From: Amycolatopsis sp. WAC 01376
GTDB lineage: Bacteria > Actinomycetota > Actinomycetes > Mycobacteriales > Pseudonocardiaceae
Reading direction: 5' to 3'
Assembly: GCF_003947415.1 (NCBI RefSeq)
Contig: NZ_QHKL01000012.1
Span: 1-64,000, forward strand
Length of the DNA stretch: 64,000 bases
Positions 1 through 9,400 of the stretch are shown here, piece after piece; within the stretch, counting starts at the first letter, position 1; every line of letters starts with the position of its first letter. Made by a program: the position numbers and the translations under genes. The notes under the pieces are model-generated. The model was not told the origin of the DNA, made no database searches, and saw nothing but the letters and a program-made list of their open reading frames with translations.

Positions 1-159
1 CCCCAGACGACGCTTCAGCTCAGCGACCTCGCCCCGCAGCTGAGTGATCTCCTCACGGGCACGAGCAAGCTCGACCGCCTGCGCGGCGACCAACGCCGCA
101 AGCTCGTCATACGACGGCCGAACCCCTACTCCCACAACAAGATCATCCCACAGCGGCAC
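1..159 (-). pseudogene. IS66-family transposase, N-terminal part only (cut by window edge)
   Basis: Reading the minus strand from a GTG at 159 gives about 53 residues that run off the left edge with no stop. After a short lead comes a stretch of the form [24 protein letters not shown] and then a heptad-like region ending in KRRLG. This is the typical start of actinobacterial IS66-type transposases (TnpC), a short PSY-E-LA-L motif followed by a leucine-rich coiled coil. A second GTG at 135 is an alternative start. Whether the full element is intact cannot be seen, so pseudogene here means only that the gene is incomplete in this window. The adjacent 160-240 stretch is less GC-rich than the rest, which fits a mobile element border. 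No terminal inverted repeat was identified. Confidence 0.6.
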
Positions 160-419
160 AAATAGCGAACAAGGGGCCTGAACAGTTACTAAGCAACAAT
201 CAAATCGAACCTACAACACTGAAGAGTGATTCGGTCGGGATGACGTCGCCACTTTCCGGCATCGAGACGCGTCGCAAAACCATTGTTCCAGCAGTGAAAC
301 GAACCGCGTCGGCGAACGACCTGCCGCCTACGAGGCCGAGTGCGAACGCGGCCGTGAGGTCGGCAGGTCGATCCAGACGGCGGTCTCGTCGAGCAAGGGA
401 GCCCGGCCGCCGCGCCTAC
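160..419. other. Intergenic space between transposase fragment and XRE gene
   Basis: No convincing gene was found here. Bases 165-240 are noticeably AT-richer than the rest of the window, consistent with the flank of an insertion sequence. An open frame that begins at 240 on the plus strand runs antisense through the regulator and permease genes and has the Arg/Pro/Ala-rich composition of a shadow frame. Confidence 0.5.
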
Positions 420-665
420 TTACGCCGACCGCTCCGACGAAGAGTCACCGATCCGCGGGAAGGGCGCGGTGGAGAAGATGATCTCCACCGCGACCTCGAA
501 GAACTCCGCGATCCGCAACGCGAGATAGAGGCTCGGGCTGTACTCGCCGCGTTCGAGGTAGCCGATGGTCTGGTAGTGCACGCCCAGAGCATCGGCGAGC
601 TCGCGGCGGGAGATGCCTCGTTCCGCGCGCAGCATCGCGATCCGGTTGTAAACGACCTCGCTCAT
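420..665 (-). CDS. Small XRE-family transcriptional regulator
   Basis: This 81-residue protein is almost entirely one Cro/C1-type helix-turn-helix: residues about 6-60 contain RIAMLRAERGISRRELADALGV, then HYQTIGYLERGEYSPSL, the usual XRE recognition helix and the Y-x-P-S-L turn. Such short (65-85 aa) XRE proteins commonly regulate an adjacent membrane or transport operon. It starts 3 nt after the stop of the ABC-2 permease gene and lies on the same strand, so it is almost certainly the third gene of that operon and may control it. A candidate operator lies upstream of the operon at 2456-2475. The effector is unknown. Confidence 0.88.
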   Translation of the reverse strand: MSEVVYNRIAMLRAERGISRRELADALGVHYQTIGYLERGEYSPSLYLALRIAEFFEVAVEIIFSTAPFPRIGDSSSERSA

Positions 666-668
666 GAA

Positions 669-1520
669 CTAGCCAATTCGCTGCATCGCCTTTTCCCGTC
701 GTGCCGCCACCGAGGACCCGGACTCGCGCCGCGCCATGCGCCGCAGGACGACCGGGGCCAGCACCAATCCGATCACGGCCCACGCGGTCAGCACGCCGAG
801 GGTCTCCCATTGGCGCCAGGACTGGCCGATCTCGATGATCACCGTCGAGTCCGGCAGCAGCGCCGACCGCATGCCGAGGCCGAGCCAGTACATCGGGAAC
901 ACCTGCGCGATGTACTGCAACCATTCCGGTAGCGCGGTGATCGGATAGAAGATCCCGGAGATCGCCCCGAGTCCCAGCACCGGCAGCATGATCAAGCCGA
1001 TGCTGCGGGCATTGCTGGTCAGTGAGCCGAAGACGGCGCCGATCGGCATGGTCGCGATCAGGCCGATCACCAGGACCCACAGCAGGCTCAGCCACGACGA
1101 CCAGCCGCCCGGCGCGATGCCGTCGAAAAGGACCAGGCTGGGGATCAGTACCAGGAGCATCCCGATGACGGTGCCGAAGGAGATCGACACGACCTTGCCG
1201 ACCAGGTAGCCGATCATGCCGTTCGGGGTGGCCTTGGCCCGCAGGAGGGTTCCGTCCTCGCGTTCGACCGCCAGGACGCCCGCCATCCCGAGCATGCCGC
1301 TGAACACGATCGACGCGCCCAGCACGCTCGGCACGGTGGCGGCGCCCAGTGAGAAGTCCGTCCCGGGGAGTTTCGAGTCCCGCATGAAGAACATGACGAT
1401 CACGAAGATGACCGGGAACATGAAGATGTTGAACAGGTCTTCGCGGTTGGTCAGGGTCTGGCGGGTTTCGAGCCAGCCCCGTGTCATACCGAGCCGGACG
1501 CTGTGCTGGATCGCGTTCAT
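669..1520 (-). CDS. ABC-2 type transporter permease
   Basis: A 283-residue integral membrane protein. The start is the ATG at 1520, which overlaps the ATPase stop by 4 nt (ATGA), the arrangement expected for translational coupling. Several hydrophobic spans are visible: one near residues 30-50 (FNIFMFPVIFVIVMFF), then clusters around GVLAVEREDGTLLRAK, the typical ABC-2 loop after the second span, and a C-terminal group including the IMLPVLGLGAISGIFYPIT signature of ABC-2 permeases (conserved sequence before the extracellular LP-W-L-x-x-I segment). It pairs with the upstream ATPase to form an exporter of the drug/lipid class; the substrate cannot be told from sequence. Confidence 0.9.
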   Translation of the reverse strand: MNAIQHSVRLGMTRGWLETRQTLTNREDLFNIFMFPVIFVIVMFFMRDSKLPGTDFSLGAATVPSVLGASIVFSGMLGMAGVLAVEREDGTLLRAKATPNGMIGYLVGKVVSISFGTVIGMLLVLIPSLVLFDGIAPGGWSSWLSLLWVLVIGLIATMPIGAVFGSLTSNARSIGLIMLPVLGLGAISGIFYPITALPEWLQYIAQVFPMYWLGLGMRSALLPDSTVIIEIGQSWRQWETLGVLTAWAVIGLVLAPVVLRRMARRESGSSVAARREKAMQRIG

Positions 1521-2425
1521 GGCGCGCTCACCTCCACGAGCGGGGATTCCGCTTGGCGGACCAGGGTCATGTACGTGTCTTCGAGCGAAGCCCGCCGGAC
1601 TTCCAGATCGCCGATGGCGTCCCCGTGCTGCTTGAACAGTTCGTGCACGTACTTCGTCGATTCGGTCGTGGAGTGCACGAAACGCTGGCCGTCCAGCGTC
1701 CAGCGCACCTCGGCCTCGCCGGCGATCTGCCTGCTCAGCGCGTCGGCCGAACCGTCGGCGACGATCCGGCCGTGGTTCAGGATCAGGATCCGGTCGGCCA
1801 GTTTCTCGGCCTCGTCGAGGTCGTGGGTGGTCAGCAGGATCGTCGTGTCGTCGTCGTCGGTCAGCCGGTGCACGAGTTCGTGGAACTCGCGCCGGGCCTC
1901 CGGGTCCAGTCCGGCGGTCGGCTCGTCGAGGAACAGCAGTTCCGGACGGCCGACGATGCCGATCGCGACGTCGAGACGGCGCCGCTGCCCGCCCGAGAGC
2001 ATCCGGACCTTCTTGTCCGCGTGTTCGGTCAGCCCGACCGCGGCGACCAGTTCGTCCGGATCCCACGGCCGCTTGATGCGGTCGGTGGAATACGGCGCGT
2101 AGTAGCCGCCGAGGTGCTCCAGCAGTTCCCGCACCCGCCATTTCGCGTGGTCGCGCCAGGCCTGGAGGACGACTCCCAGCCGCGCCCTCCAGTTCTCGTC
2201 CGCGTGTGCCGGGTCGGTGCCCAGCACGCTGACCTCGCCTTCCGAGCGCATCCGGAAGCCTTCGAGGATCTCGATCGTCGTGGTCTTGCCCGCCCCGTTC
2301 GGGCCGAGCAGGCAGATCACCTCGCCACGGTGCGCGGTGAAGTCCACGCCGTGGAGGACGTCGTTCGTCCCGTAGCGCATCCGGAGATCTTTGACGGAGA
2401 TCATCACGTCTTGTGGATCTCTCAT
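1517..2425 (-). CDS. ABC transporter ATP-binding protein (drug-export type)
   Basis: This 302-residue ATPase has Walker A GPNGAGKT at about residues 41-48, the ABC signature LSGGQ at about 143-147, and Walker B LLFLDEP at about 163-169 followed by TAGLDP. The C-terminal roughly 80 residues after the H-loop (TTHDLDEAEKLADR) match the extension seen in CcmA/DrrA-type exporters. An alternative start is the Met at residue 8 (2404), which begins the conserved MISVKDLRMRYG. It is the first gene of an ATPase-permease-XRE operon and is divergent from cobG across about 98 bp. Confidence 0.9.
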   Translation of the reverse strand: MRDPQDVMISVKDLRMRYGTNDVLHGVDFTAHRGEVICLLGPNGAGKTTTIEILEGFRMRSEGEVSVLGTDPAHADENWRARLGVVLQAWRDHAKWRVRELLEHLGGYYAPYSTDRIKRPWDPDELVAAVGLTEHADKKVRMLSGGQRRRLDVAIGIVGRPELLFLDEPTAGLDPEARREFHELVHRLTDDDDTTILLTTHDLDEAEKLADRILILNHGRIVADGSADALSRQIAGEAEVRWTLDGQRFVHSTTESTKYVHELFKQHGDAIGDLEVRRASLEDTYMTLVRQAESPLVEVSAP

Positions 2426-2455
2426 TGGTCACCCCCATCTCAGTGCTGCGATCGA

Positions 2456-2475
2456 ATGTAGCACACCTACTACAT
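2456..2475. promoter_or_regulatory. Candidate operator, inverted repeat ATGTAG-N8-CTACAT
   Basis: In the 98-bp space between the divergent ABC operon and cobG there is an inverted repeat of two 6-bp arms separated by 8 bp, lying 31-50 bp upstream of the ATPase start. Its size and position fit a binding site for a small XRE repressor encoded as the last gene of that operon. This is inference from position and symmetry only. Confidence 0.35.
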
Positions 2476-2523
2476 ATGATCTGAGACATACTCTCGCTTA
2501 GAACGGCCATCTACAGTGAGCGC

Positions 2524-3603
2524 ATGTCCACGAGCGCACGTGTCCGAGCCGACGCGTGCCCTGGTGTTTTCGCCACGCACGACGCCGCGGACGGTCCGCT
2601 CGCCCGCATCCGGCTGCCCGGTGGCGCGATCACGCGGGCCCAGTTCGGGGCGCTCGCGGACGCCGCCGACGACCTCGGCGACGGCGCCCTGCACCTGACC
2701 TCTCGCGGCAACGTGCAGCTGCGCGGCGTCACCCGTCCCGGTCTCGCGGGCAGACTTTCCGAGGCGGGACTCCTGCCGTCGCCGTCGCACGAACGTGTCC
2801 GCAACATCCTCGCGTCGCCGGTGAGCGGCGTCGCCCAGGAACTCGCCGCCGCTCTCGACAAGGCCCTGTGCGCCGTCCCCGAGCTGGCCGAACTCCCGGG
2901 CCGCTTCCTTTTCGCCCTCGACGGCGGCCAAGGTGACGTCGCCGGAGAAGGCGCCGACGTCTGCTGGCGCGACGGCGCGTTGCTGCTCGCCGGCGAAGAC
3001 ACCGGCCTGCGCGTCACGGCCGAGCATGCCGTCGAGGCGTTGCTCTCGGTCGCCGGCGCGTTCCTCCGGACGAGAGGAACCGCTTGGCGGGTCAGCGAAC
3101 TACCCGACACGGCACCGCTGCTCGAAGGCGTACCAGGCGAAACCGGCGAGCCGCGGAGGTTCGCGGTGAATCCCGGCCTCCCCATCGGGCCGATCGGCGA
3201 AGCGATCGTGGTCGCCCCCGTCTTCGGCAGGCTGACCTCGGCTCAGGCTCGGGCGATCGCGAAGGCCGGGGACGCCGTGGTCACCCCGTGGCGGTCGATC
3301 CTGGTCCGCGGCCCCCTCGAAGCGGGCACAGGGCTGGTCACCGATCCGGGCGCGCCGTCGCTCGGGGTCAGTGCCTGCATCGGACGACCGGGTTGCGCGA
3401 AGTCGCTCGCCGACGTCCGGGCCGACGCAGCGAAGGTCGGCAGGACGCCGAGGGTGCATTTCGCCGGCTGTGAACGGCGATGCGGGAAGCCCGCGCGCGA
3501 GCACGTCGACGTGCTCGCGACGGAGGACGGTTATCTGGTCGACGGGGCGTACGTCCCGGTCGGCGAGCTGGCGAGGACGTTGGCGGAGAAAGGGACACAG
3601 TGA
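2524..3603 (+). CDS. cobG: Precorrin-3B synthase CobG
   Basis: A 359-residue member of the nitrite/sulfite reductase ferredoxin-like family. Two half-domains can be recognised: the first around residues 20-80 (LARIRLPGG, then LHLTSRGNVQLRGV, the siroheme-reductase strand motif), the second around 215-280. The Fe4S4 cysteines are Cys285 and Cys291 (C-x5-C) and Cys316 and Cys320 (HFAGCERRCG). CobG uses O2 and its Fe-S centre to hydroxylate precorrin-3A and form the gamma-lactone of precorrin-3B, so its presence marks the aerobic corrin pathway. The gene ends in a GTGA overlap with cobH. No cobalamin riboswitch fits in the roughly 98 bp upstream. Confidence 0.9.
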   Translation: MSTSARVRADACPGVFATHDAADGPLARIRLPGGAITRAQFGALADAADDLGDGALHLTSRGNVQLRGVTRPGLAGRLSEAGLLPSPSHERVRNILASPVSGVAQELAAALDKALCAVPELAELPGRFLFALDGGQGDVAGEGADVCWRDGALLLAGEDTGLRVTAEHAVEALLSVAGAFLRTRGTAWRVSELPDTAPLLEGVPGETGEPRRFAVNPGLPIGPIGEAIVVAPVFGRLTSAQARAIAKAGDAVVTPWRSILVRGPLEAGTGLVTDPGAPSLGVSACIGRPGCAKSLADVRADAAKVGRTPRVHFAGCERRCGKPAREHVDVLATEDGYLVDGAYVPVGELARTLAEKGTQ

Positions 3604-4223
3604 TCGACTACATCCGGGACGGGGCCGAGATCTACCGGCATTCGTTCGCCACCATCCGTGAGGAGGCGGATCTCGCGATCCTGCCCGGCGACGTGGCGGT
3701 GCTGGCCGTGCGGATGATCCACGCCTGCGGGATGGTCGACCTGGTCGACGACCTCCGCTACAGCCTGGACGTGGTGGAATCCGGCCGCGCCGCGCTCGAA
3801 GCGGGCGCGCCGATCCTCTGCGACGCGAACATGATCGCCTCCGGCGTGACCCGCAAACGTTTGCCTGCCGCCAACGAGGTGCTGTGCACGCTGTCCGACC
3901 CGAAGGTGCCGGGGCTGGCGGAGCGGATGGGCACCACTCGCTCCGCGGCCGCGCTGGAGCTGTGGCGAGACAAGCTGCCCGGTTCCGTGGTGGCGATCGG
4001 CAACGCGCCCACCGCGTTGTTCCGGCTGCTGGAACTGCTCGACGAGGGGGTCGGTGCCCCGGCGGCGATCATCGGGGTCCCGGTGGGCTTCATCGGCGCC
4101 GCGGAGTCCAAAGTGGAGCTCGCGAAGCGGGCACCCGCGCCGTATCTGGTGGTGCACGGACGTCGCGGCGGCAGCGCGATGGCCGTGGCCGCGATCAACG
4201 CGATGGCGAGTGAGGTCGAATGA
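3600..4223 (+). CDS. cobH: Precorrin-8X methylmutase CobH
   Basis: This protein of 207 residues begins at a GTG overlapping the cobG stop by 4 nt. It opens VIDYIRDGAEIYRHSF and carries the active-site segment VRMIHACGM with His at about residue 41, the residue proposed to help the 1,5-methyl shift from C11 to C12 that makes hydrogenobyrinate. The ICDANMIASGVTRKRLP and GVPVGFIGAAESK motifs are strongly conserved in CobH/CbiC. The length matches the family (about 210 aa). It ends in an ATGA overlap with cobIJ, forming a coupled cobG-cobH-cobIJ operon. Confidence 0.95.
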   Translation: MIDYIRDGAEIYRHSFATIREEADLAILPGDVAVLAVRMIHACGMVDLVDDLRYSLDVVESGRAALEAGAPILCDANMIASGVTRKRLPAANEVLCTLSDPKVPGLAERMGTTRSAAALELWRDKLPGSVVAIGNAPTALFRLLELLDEGVGAPAAIIGVPVGFIGAAESKVELAKRAPAPYLVVHGRRGGSAMAVAAINAMASEVE

Positions 4224-5725
4224 GCGGGCTCGGGAAACTGTGGGGTGTCGGGCTCGGTCCCGGTGACCCGGAACTGATGACGGTCAAGGCCGCGCGGCTG
4301 ATCGGCGAGGCCGACGTCATCGCCTATCACAGCGCGCGGCACGGCCGGAGCATCGCGCGTTCGGTCGCCGAGCCGTATCTGCGGGACGGCCAGGTCGAGG
4401 AGAAGCTGGTCTATCCGGTCACCACCGAGACCACCGACCACCCCGGCGGCTACGAAGGCGCCATCGCCGACTTCTACGAGCTGAGCGCGAAGCGGCTCGC
4501 CGAACACCTCGACGCCGGACGCGATGTCGTCGTGCTCTGTGAAGGCGACCCGTTCTTCTACGGCTCCTACATGTACATGCACGAGCGGCTCGCCGACCGC
4601 TACGAGGCGACCGTGGTGCCCGGCGTGACGTCGGTCAGCGCGGCGTCCTCGGTGCTCGGCCGCCCGTTGGTGCAGCGCGACGAGGTCCTCACCATCCTGC
4701 CCGGCACCCTGCCCGCGCCGGAGCTCGCGCGGCGACTGGCCGACACGCAGGCCGCGGCGGTGCTGAAACTCGGCCGCACGTTCGGCAACGTCCGCGAAGC
4801 GCTGGCCGAAGCCGGGAAACTGGACGACGCCTTCTACATCGAACGCGCGACCTGGCAGGCGCAGCGCGTCGAGCCGTTCGCCGACGTCGACCCGGAGTCG
4901 GTGCCGTACTTCTCGCTGGCGTTGCTGCCCAGCCCCGCTTACGCTTCCCGGCTCGCCGACGAACCGGAAGTGCCCTGGGAGCGGGAAACGCACACCGGCG
5001 GTGAGGTCGTGGTCGTCGGCCTCGGCCCGGCGGGCCCCGGATGGCTGACCCCAGAAGCGACCGAGGAACTGGCCGCGGCGGAGCACATCGTCGGCTACGG
5101 CCCGTACGTCGCGCGGGTGCCGCAGCGCGCGGGCCAGCAGCGGCACGCGTCGGGCAACCGCGTCGAGGCCGAACGCGCCGTCGAAGCGCTGGAGCTGGCC
5201 GCGAACGGCGCCAAGGTCGCCGTCGTCTCGTCGGGTGATCCCGGCGTGTTCGCGATGGCGTCGGCGGTGCTGGAGCAGGTCGCCGCCGGGCACGGCAAGG
5301 GTTCGCGGGTGCGGATCGTGCCAGGGGTGACCGCCGCGCAGGCGGCCGCGTCCCGGGTCGGCGCGCCGCTGGGCCACGACTACTGCGTGCTTTCGCTGTC
5401 CGACCGGCTCAAGCCGTGGGAGATCATCGAACGACGGCTCGACGCGGCGGGCGCGGCGGATCTGGTGCTCGCGTTGTACAACCCGGCGTCGCGCACGCGG
5501 ACCACGCAGCTCGCGCAGGCCCGCGAAGTCCTGCTCCGGCACCGCGCGCCGGAGACCCCGGTCGTCGTCGCCCGTGACGTCGGCGGGCCGGAGGAGGACA
5601 TCCGCGTGGTCACCCTCGGCACCTTGGAGCCGTCGGAAGTGGACATGCGCTGCCTGCTGATCGTGGGTTCGTCGAAGACCCGCGCCGAGAACGGCGTCGT
5701 CTGGACGCCGCGCACCTACGAATAA
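4220..5725 (+). CDS. cobIJ: Fused precorrin-2 C20-methyltransferase / precorrin-3B C17-methyltransferase CobIJ
   Basis: A 501-residue fusion of two tetrapyrrole methylases. Residues 1-245 are CobI: WGVGLGPGDPELMTVKAARLI at the N-terminus, then CEGDPFFYGSYMYMHERL (SAM-binding loop). Residues 255-501 are CobJ: VVVVGLGPAGPGWLTPEA, then SSGDPGVFAMASAVLE and VPGVTAAQAAASRVGAPLGHDY. The first half adds the C20 methyl and the second the C17 methyl with ring contraction, flanking the CobG step encoded two genes upstream. CobI-CobJ fusions are usual in actinobacteria. The last 10 nt overlap the convergent LuxR-like gene. Confidence 0.95.
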   Translation: MSGLGKLWGVGLGPGDPELMTVKAARLIGEADVIAYHSARHGRSIARSVAEPYLRDGQVEEKLVYPVTTETTDHPGGYEGAIADFYELSAKRLAEHLDAGRDVVVLCEGDPFFYGSYMYMHERLADRYEATVVPGVTSVSAASSVLGRPLVQRDEVLTILPGTLPAPELARRLADTQAAAVLKLGRTFGNVREALAEAGKLDDAFYIERATWQAQRVEPFADVDPESVPYFSLALLPSPAYASRLADEPEVPWERETHTGGEVVVVGLGPAGPGWLTPEATEELAAAEHIVGYGPYVARVPQRAGQQRHASGNRVEAERAVEALELAANGAKVAVVSSGDPGVFAMASAVLEQVAAGHGKGSRVRIVPGVTAAQAAASRVGAPLGHDYCVLSLSDRLKPWEIIERRLDAAGAADLVLALYNPASRTRTTQLAQAREVLLRHRAPETPVVVARDVGGPEEDIRVVTLGTLEPSEVDMRCLLIVGSSKTRAENGVVWTPRTYE

Positions 5726-6345
5726 CGGCCCAGCCCGGCGTTGCGTGCCTGGGTGAGCAGGACTTCGCGGCCGTCCGTGCCGACCTTGGCGTGGACGGCC
5801 GAGAGGACGTTGCGGACGGTTTTGGGCGCGAGCCCCAGCCGCCGCGCGACGGCCGGGATCCCCAGCCCGCCTGCCAGCAGGTCGAGCACCTCGTGTTCGC
5901 GTGCGGTCAGCTGAGGGAAAACCTGGATCGGCCGCGACGCGTTCAGCAGACCGTAGAGCCGGTTCGCGGCGTGCTCGCCGAAGACGACGGCGCCCGCCGC
6001 GACCCCGTGGATGGCGCGGACCAGGTCTTCGGGTCCCGCCGTCCTGGCAAGGACGCCCCGGGCGCCCGCGCGGATCGCGGCGACCCACGTCTCGTTGTCG
6101 CCGGGCGGGGTCAGCACGAGCACGGCAGTGCTTGGGAAGCGCGACGACACTTCGCGTGTCACGGTGAGCCCGTCGAGTGAAGGGGGCCGAACGGGCAAGA
6201 CGAGGACGTCCGGACGCAAGGCGGTCGCGTGCGAAATCGCTTCGCGTTCGTCGGGGGCGTGGGCGACCACGTCCAGCTCCGGGGACGCGGGCGGCTCGGG
6301 GACACCCGCGAAGACGACGGTCACCACTGGGGTTCGAATCGGCAC
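5716..6345 (-). CDS. LuxR-family regulator with degenerate receiver domain
   Basis: This 209-residue protein has the layout of a NarL/FixJ response regulator. The N-terminal 125 residues follow the receiver fold (DVLVLPVRPPSLDG, then TAVLVLTPPGD and AGARGVLARTAGPEDLVRAI), and a C-terminal GerE HTH follows (LTAREHEVLDLLAGGLGIPAVARRLGL, then KTVRNVLSAVHAKVG). The phosphoacceptor Asp is replaced by Pro (VLP instead of VLD), and the acidic pair expected near the N-terminus is missing, so it should not be controlled by ordinary Asp phosphorylation. No histidine kinase is adjacent. It is divergent from the HTH-STAND-WD40 gene with 92 bp between starts, so a regulatory link is plausible but unproven. 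Confidence 0.85.
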   Translation of the reverse strand: MPIRTPVVTVVFAGVPEPPASPELDVVAHAPDEREAISHATALRPDVLVLPVRPPSLDGLTVTREVSSRFPSTAVLVLTPPGDNETWVAAIRAGARGVLARTAGPEDLVRAIHGVAAGAVVFGEHAANRLYGLLNASRPIQVFPQLTAREHEVLDLLAGGLGIPAVARRLGLAPKTVRNVLSAVHAKVGTDGREVLLTQARNAGLGRYS

Positions 6346-6437
6346 GTCTCGGTTGTAGCGCAGAACTTTTGTACAGTGTCCGGCCGTTTTCGGTGAACAA
6401 TGTCCATTAGATAACGCTTCGACGATCAGGGGGCCTG

Positions 6438-9400
6438 GTGCCGAGACGCGAGCGCCCGCTGGGGCCGGGCGACGACGTCGTCGTGAGCTTCGCGGCGGAT
6501 CTTCGCCTGCTTCGCGAGAAGGCCGGCGGGCCGACGTACCGCGAACTTTCCTCGCGCGCGGGCTACTCGGCGGCCGCGCTCTCCGAAGCCGCGGGCGGGC
6601 GGAAACTGCCGGGGCTCGCGGTGACGACCGCGTACGTCACCGCGTGCGGCGGTGACGTCCCGGCGTGGGAGGAACGCTGGCGCGCGGTCGCCGCCGGGCT
6701 CGCGGCGACTTCCGGGGAACATGACGACAGCGAACTCCCGTACCTGGGGCTGGCCGCGTTCCAGACGGCCGACGCCGCCCGCTTCTTCGGCCGTGAGCGA
6801 CTGGTCGCCGAGCTGACCGGCAAGCTCGCGGAACGGCGGCTCGTCGGCGTCTTCGGCGCTTCGGGTTCGGGGAAGTCGTCCGTCCTGCGTGCCGGATTGG
6901 CGGCGGCGAGTGAACGCCCGGTCGTCATCCGGACGCCAGGAGCGCATCCACTCGCGGAGGATCTCGACGCCGCGGGACGGCTGCTGATCATCGACCAGTT
7001 CGAGGAGGTCTACACCCTCTGCCGGGATCAGGTCGAACGCGAGAGGTTCGTCGACGCGCTACTCGCGCTCGCCCGTGACGAGCACGGGACGCGGGTGGTC
7101 CTCGGTGTCCGCGCGGACTTCTACGGTCACCTGTGCCGTCACGCCGGTCTGGTCGAGGCGCTCACCGACGCGCAGGTGATGGTCGGCCCGATGACCGCAG
7201 ACGAACTCCGCACCGCGATCGTCGAACCCGCCGTCCGCGCTGGCTGCCGGGTCGAAGCGGCGCTGGTCACCACGCTCGTCGCCGACGCCACCGGCCAGCC
7301 GGCGATGCTCCCGCTGGTCTCGCACGCGCTGCTGGAGACCTGGCGGCGGCGCCAGGGGATCACGCTGACCAGCGCGGCGTACGAGGCGGCGGGCGGAATC
7401 CTCAACGCGATCGCGCGGACCGCGGAGTCGGTCTACACGGATCTGGAGCCGGACAGACAGAGCGTCGTCCGGCAGATCTTCCTGCGGCTGACCGCGCTCG
7501 GCGAAGGCACCGAAGACACGAAGCGGCGTCTCAACCGGCGCGAACTCGACGCCGATCCGGCGACCACGGAGGTTCTCGAACGGCTCGCCGACGCGCGCCT
7601 GCTCGTTCTAGATCGCGACGGTGTCGAGATCGCCCACGAGGCGCTGATCCGCAGCTGGCCGCGGCTGCGCGACTGGCTCGCGGAAGACCGCGAAGGGCAT
7701 CGCCTGCACCGGCAGCTGGCCGAGGCGACCGAGCTGTGGGAGTCGGTGGATCGCGACAAGGGCAGCCTCTACCGCGGCACGCGGCTGGGGCTCGCGGCCG
7801 AATGGGCGGCCAGGGAGCCGGACGCGCTGAGCGCGCGCGAGCAGGAGTTCCTCCAGTCCGGGCTCGACGCCGAAGCCGAAGAGACCGCCGTCGGCCGCAA
7901 ACGGACGCGAAGGCTGCGAAGACTTGTCGCGCTCCTCGGTGTCTTGCTGCTCCTCGCGGGTGTCGCCGTCGGATACGCCGTCGACGCCGGGCGGACCGCC
8001 ACCGACCAGCGGAACGTGGCGCTCGCGCGCAAGGCGGTCGTCGACGCGAAGGCGTTGCGGGAATCGAATCCGGCGCTGTCGACCCAGCTCAGCCTCGCCG
8101 CGTACCGGCTCGCGCCGATTCAGGAGACCCACGACGGCCTGCTCGCGTCCATGGCCGCGCCGTTCGCCACGCGGATGATCTTCGACCCCGGCGACTTGAC
8201 CGTCGTGCTGAGCGGGCGCCTCATGATCACCTCCGACTCCTACCGGGCGACGCAGGTGTGGTCCATCGCCGATTCGCGGCGACCGGAACTCCTCGCGACG
8301 CTGCCCGGTTCGGAGGAGGTCCGCGGCCCGCTGGCGTTCAGCCGCGACGGGCGGGCCTTGGCGACCGCCACCCGGGACCACCGGGCCCGGCTCTGGGACC
8401 TGACCGATCCGCGGCGTCCGGTGCGGAAGGCGGACGTCACCGGGCACCGCGCGGTCCTGCTCTCCCTCGATTTCAGCCCGGACGGCCGCCGCCTCGTCAC
8501 GGGTTCCGTCGACCGCACCATCCAGCTCACCGACGTCGGCGATCTCGGCGCTCCGAAACCGCTCGGCCGGATCCCCGCTCCCGAACTCGAACGCGCCGTG
8601 TTCGATCCCGGCGGCACGATGCTCGCGGTCACGAACACGAACTGGACGGCGGAACTCTGGGACGTCACCGCACCGTCCGCGCCGCGACGGCGGTCCGTCC
8701 TTTCCGGACACAAGGATCTGCAGCTCACCCCGTCGTGGAGTCCCGACGGAAAGCGGCTGATCACCACGAGCTGGGATCGCACGGCGAAACTCTGGGACGT
8801 CGCCGATCCGGTGGCACCGCGGCCGCTGTCGACGTTGACCACCCCGGCCGTGGTCTGGGCGGCCGGGTTCAGCCCGAGCGGCAGGCTGGTGGTGACCGCG
8901 GGGGACGACCAGTCCGTGCGCCTGTGGGACGTCACGGGGCAGGCGAAGGAACTGCCGCCGCTGACCGGGCACACGAACGCCATCTGGTGGGCGGGGTTCT
9001 CCCCGGACGGCAAGACCATCGTGTCCACCAGCGACGACCGGACCGTCCGGCTGCAGGACGTCGGCGAACTCGCGCTGGCCTCGAGCGCGGGCTGGAACGC
9101 CGGCGCGTTCATCGAGCAGGGACGGATCCTCGTCACCGCCGGGGACGACGTGCGACTGTGGACGATGGACGACGTCCGTGCGCCGAGACAGCTTTCGAAA
9201 CTCCCCGGCCCGGCCACCGTCACCGCCATCGCACTGAGCCCGGACGGGCGCAGTCTCGCGCTGGCCGCGCACGACGTCGCCGGGGTCGGCGGGGCGTTCG
9301 TGCTCCAGCGCTGGGACATCAGCGATCCGATGGCTCCGAAACTCCGGGCGTCGGCGGGCGTCATGCCGACCTACTCGCTCGCGTTCAGCCCGGACGGGAA

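Noticed and set aside
240-932. 230-codon plus-strand frame
   Set aside because: Runs antisense through the XRE and permease genes and is compositionally a shadow.
2426-2523. Cobalamin riboswitch before cobG
   Set aside because: The gap is only about 98 bp and lacks the GCCACTG and GGTGAGAATCC blocks.
3758-6400. 880-codon minus-strand frame opposite cobH and cobIJ
   Set aside because: Antisense to conserved cob genes; the only real minus-strand gene in this area is the LuxR-like gene at 5716-6345.
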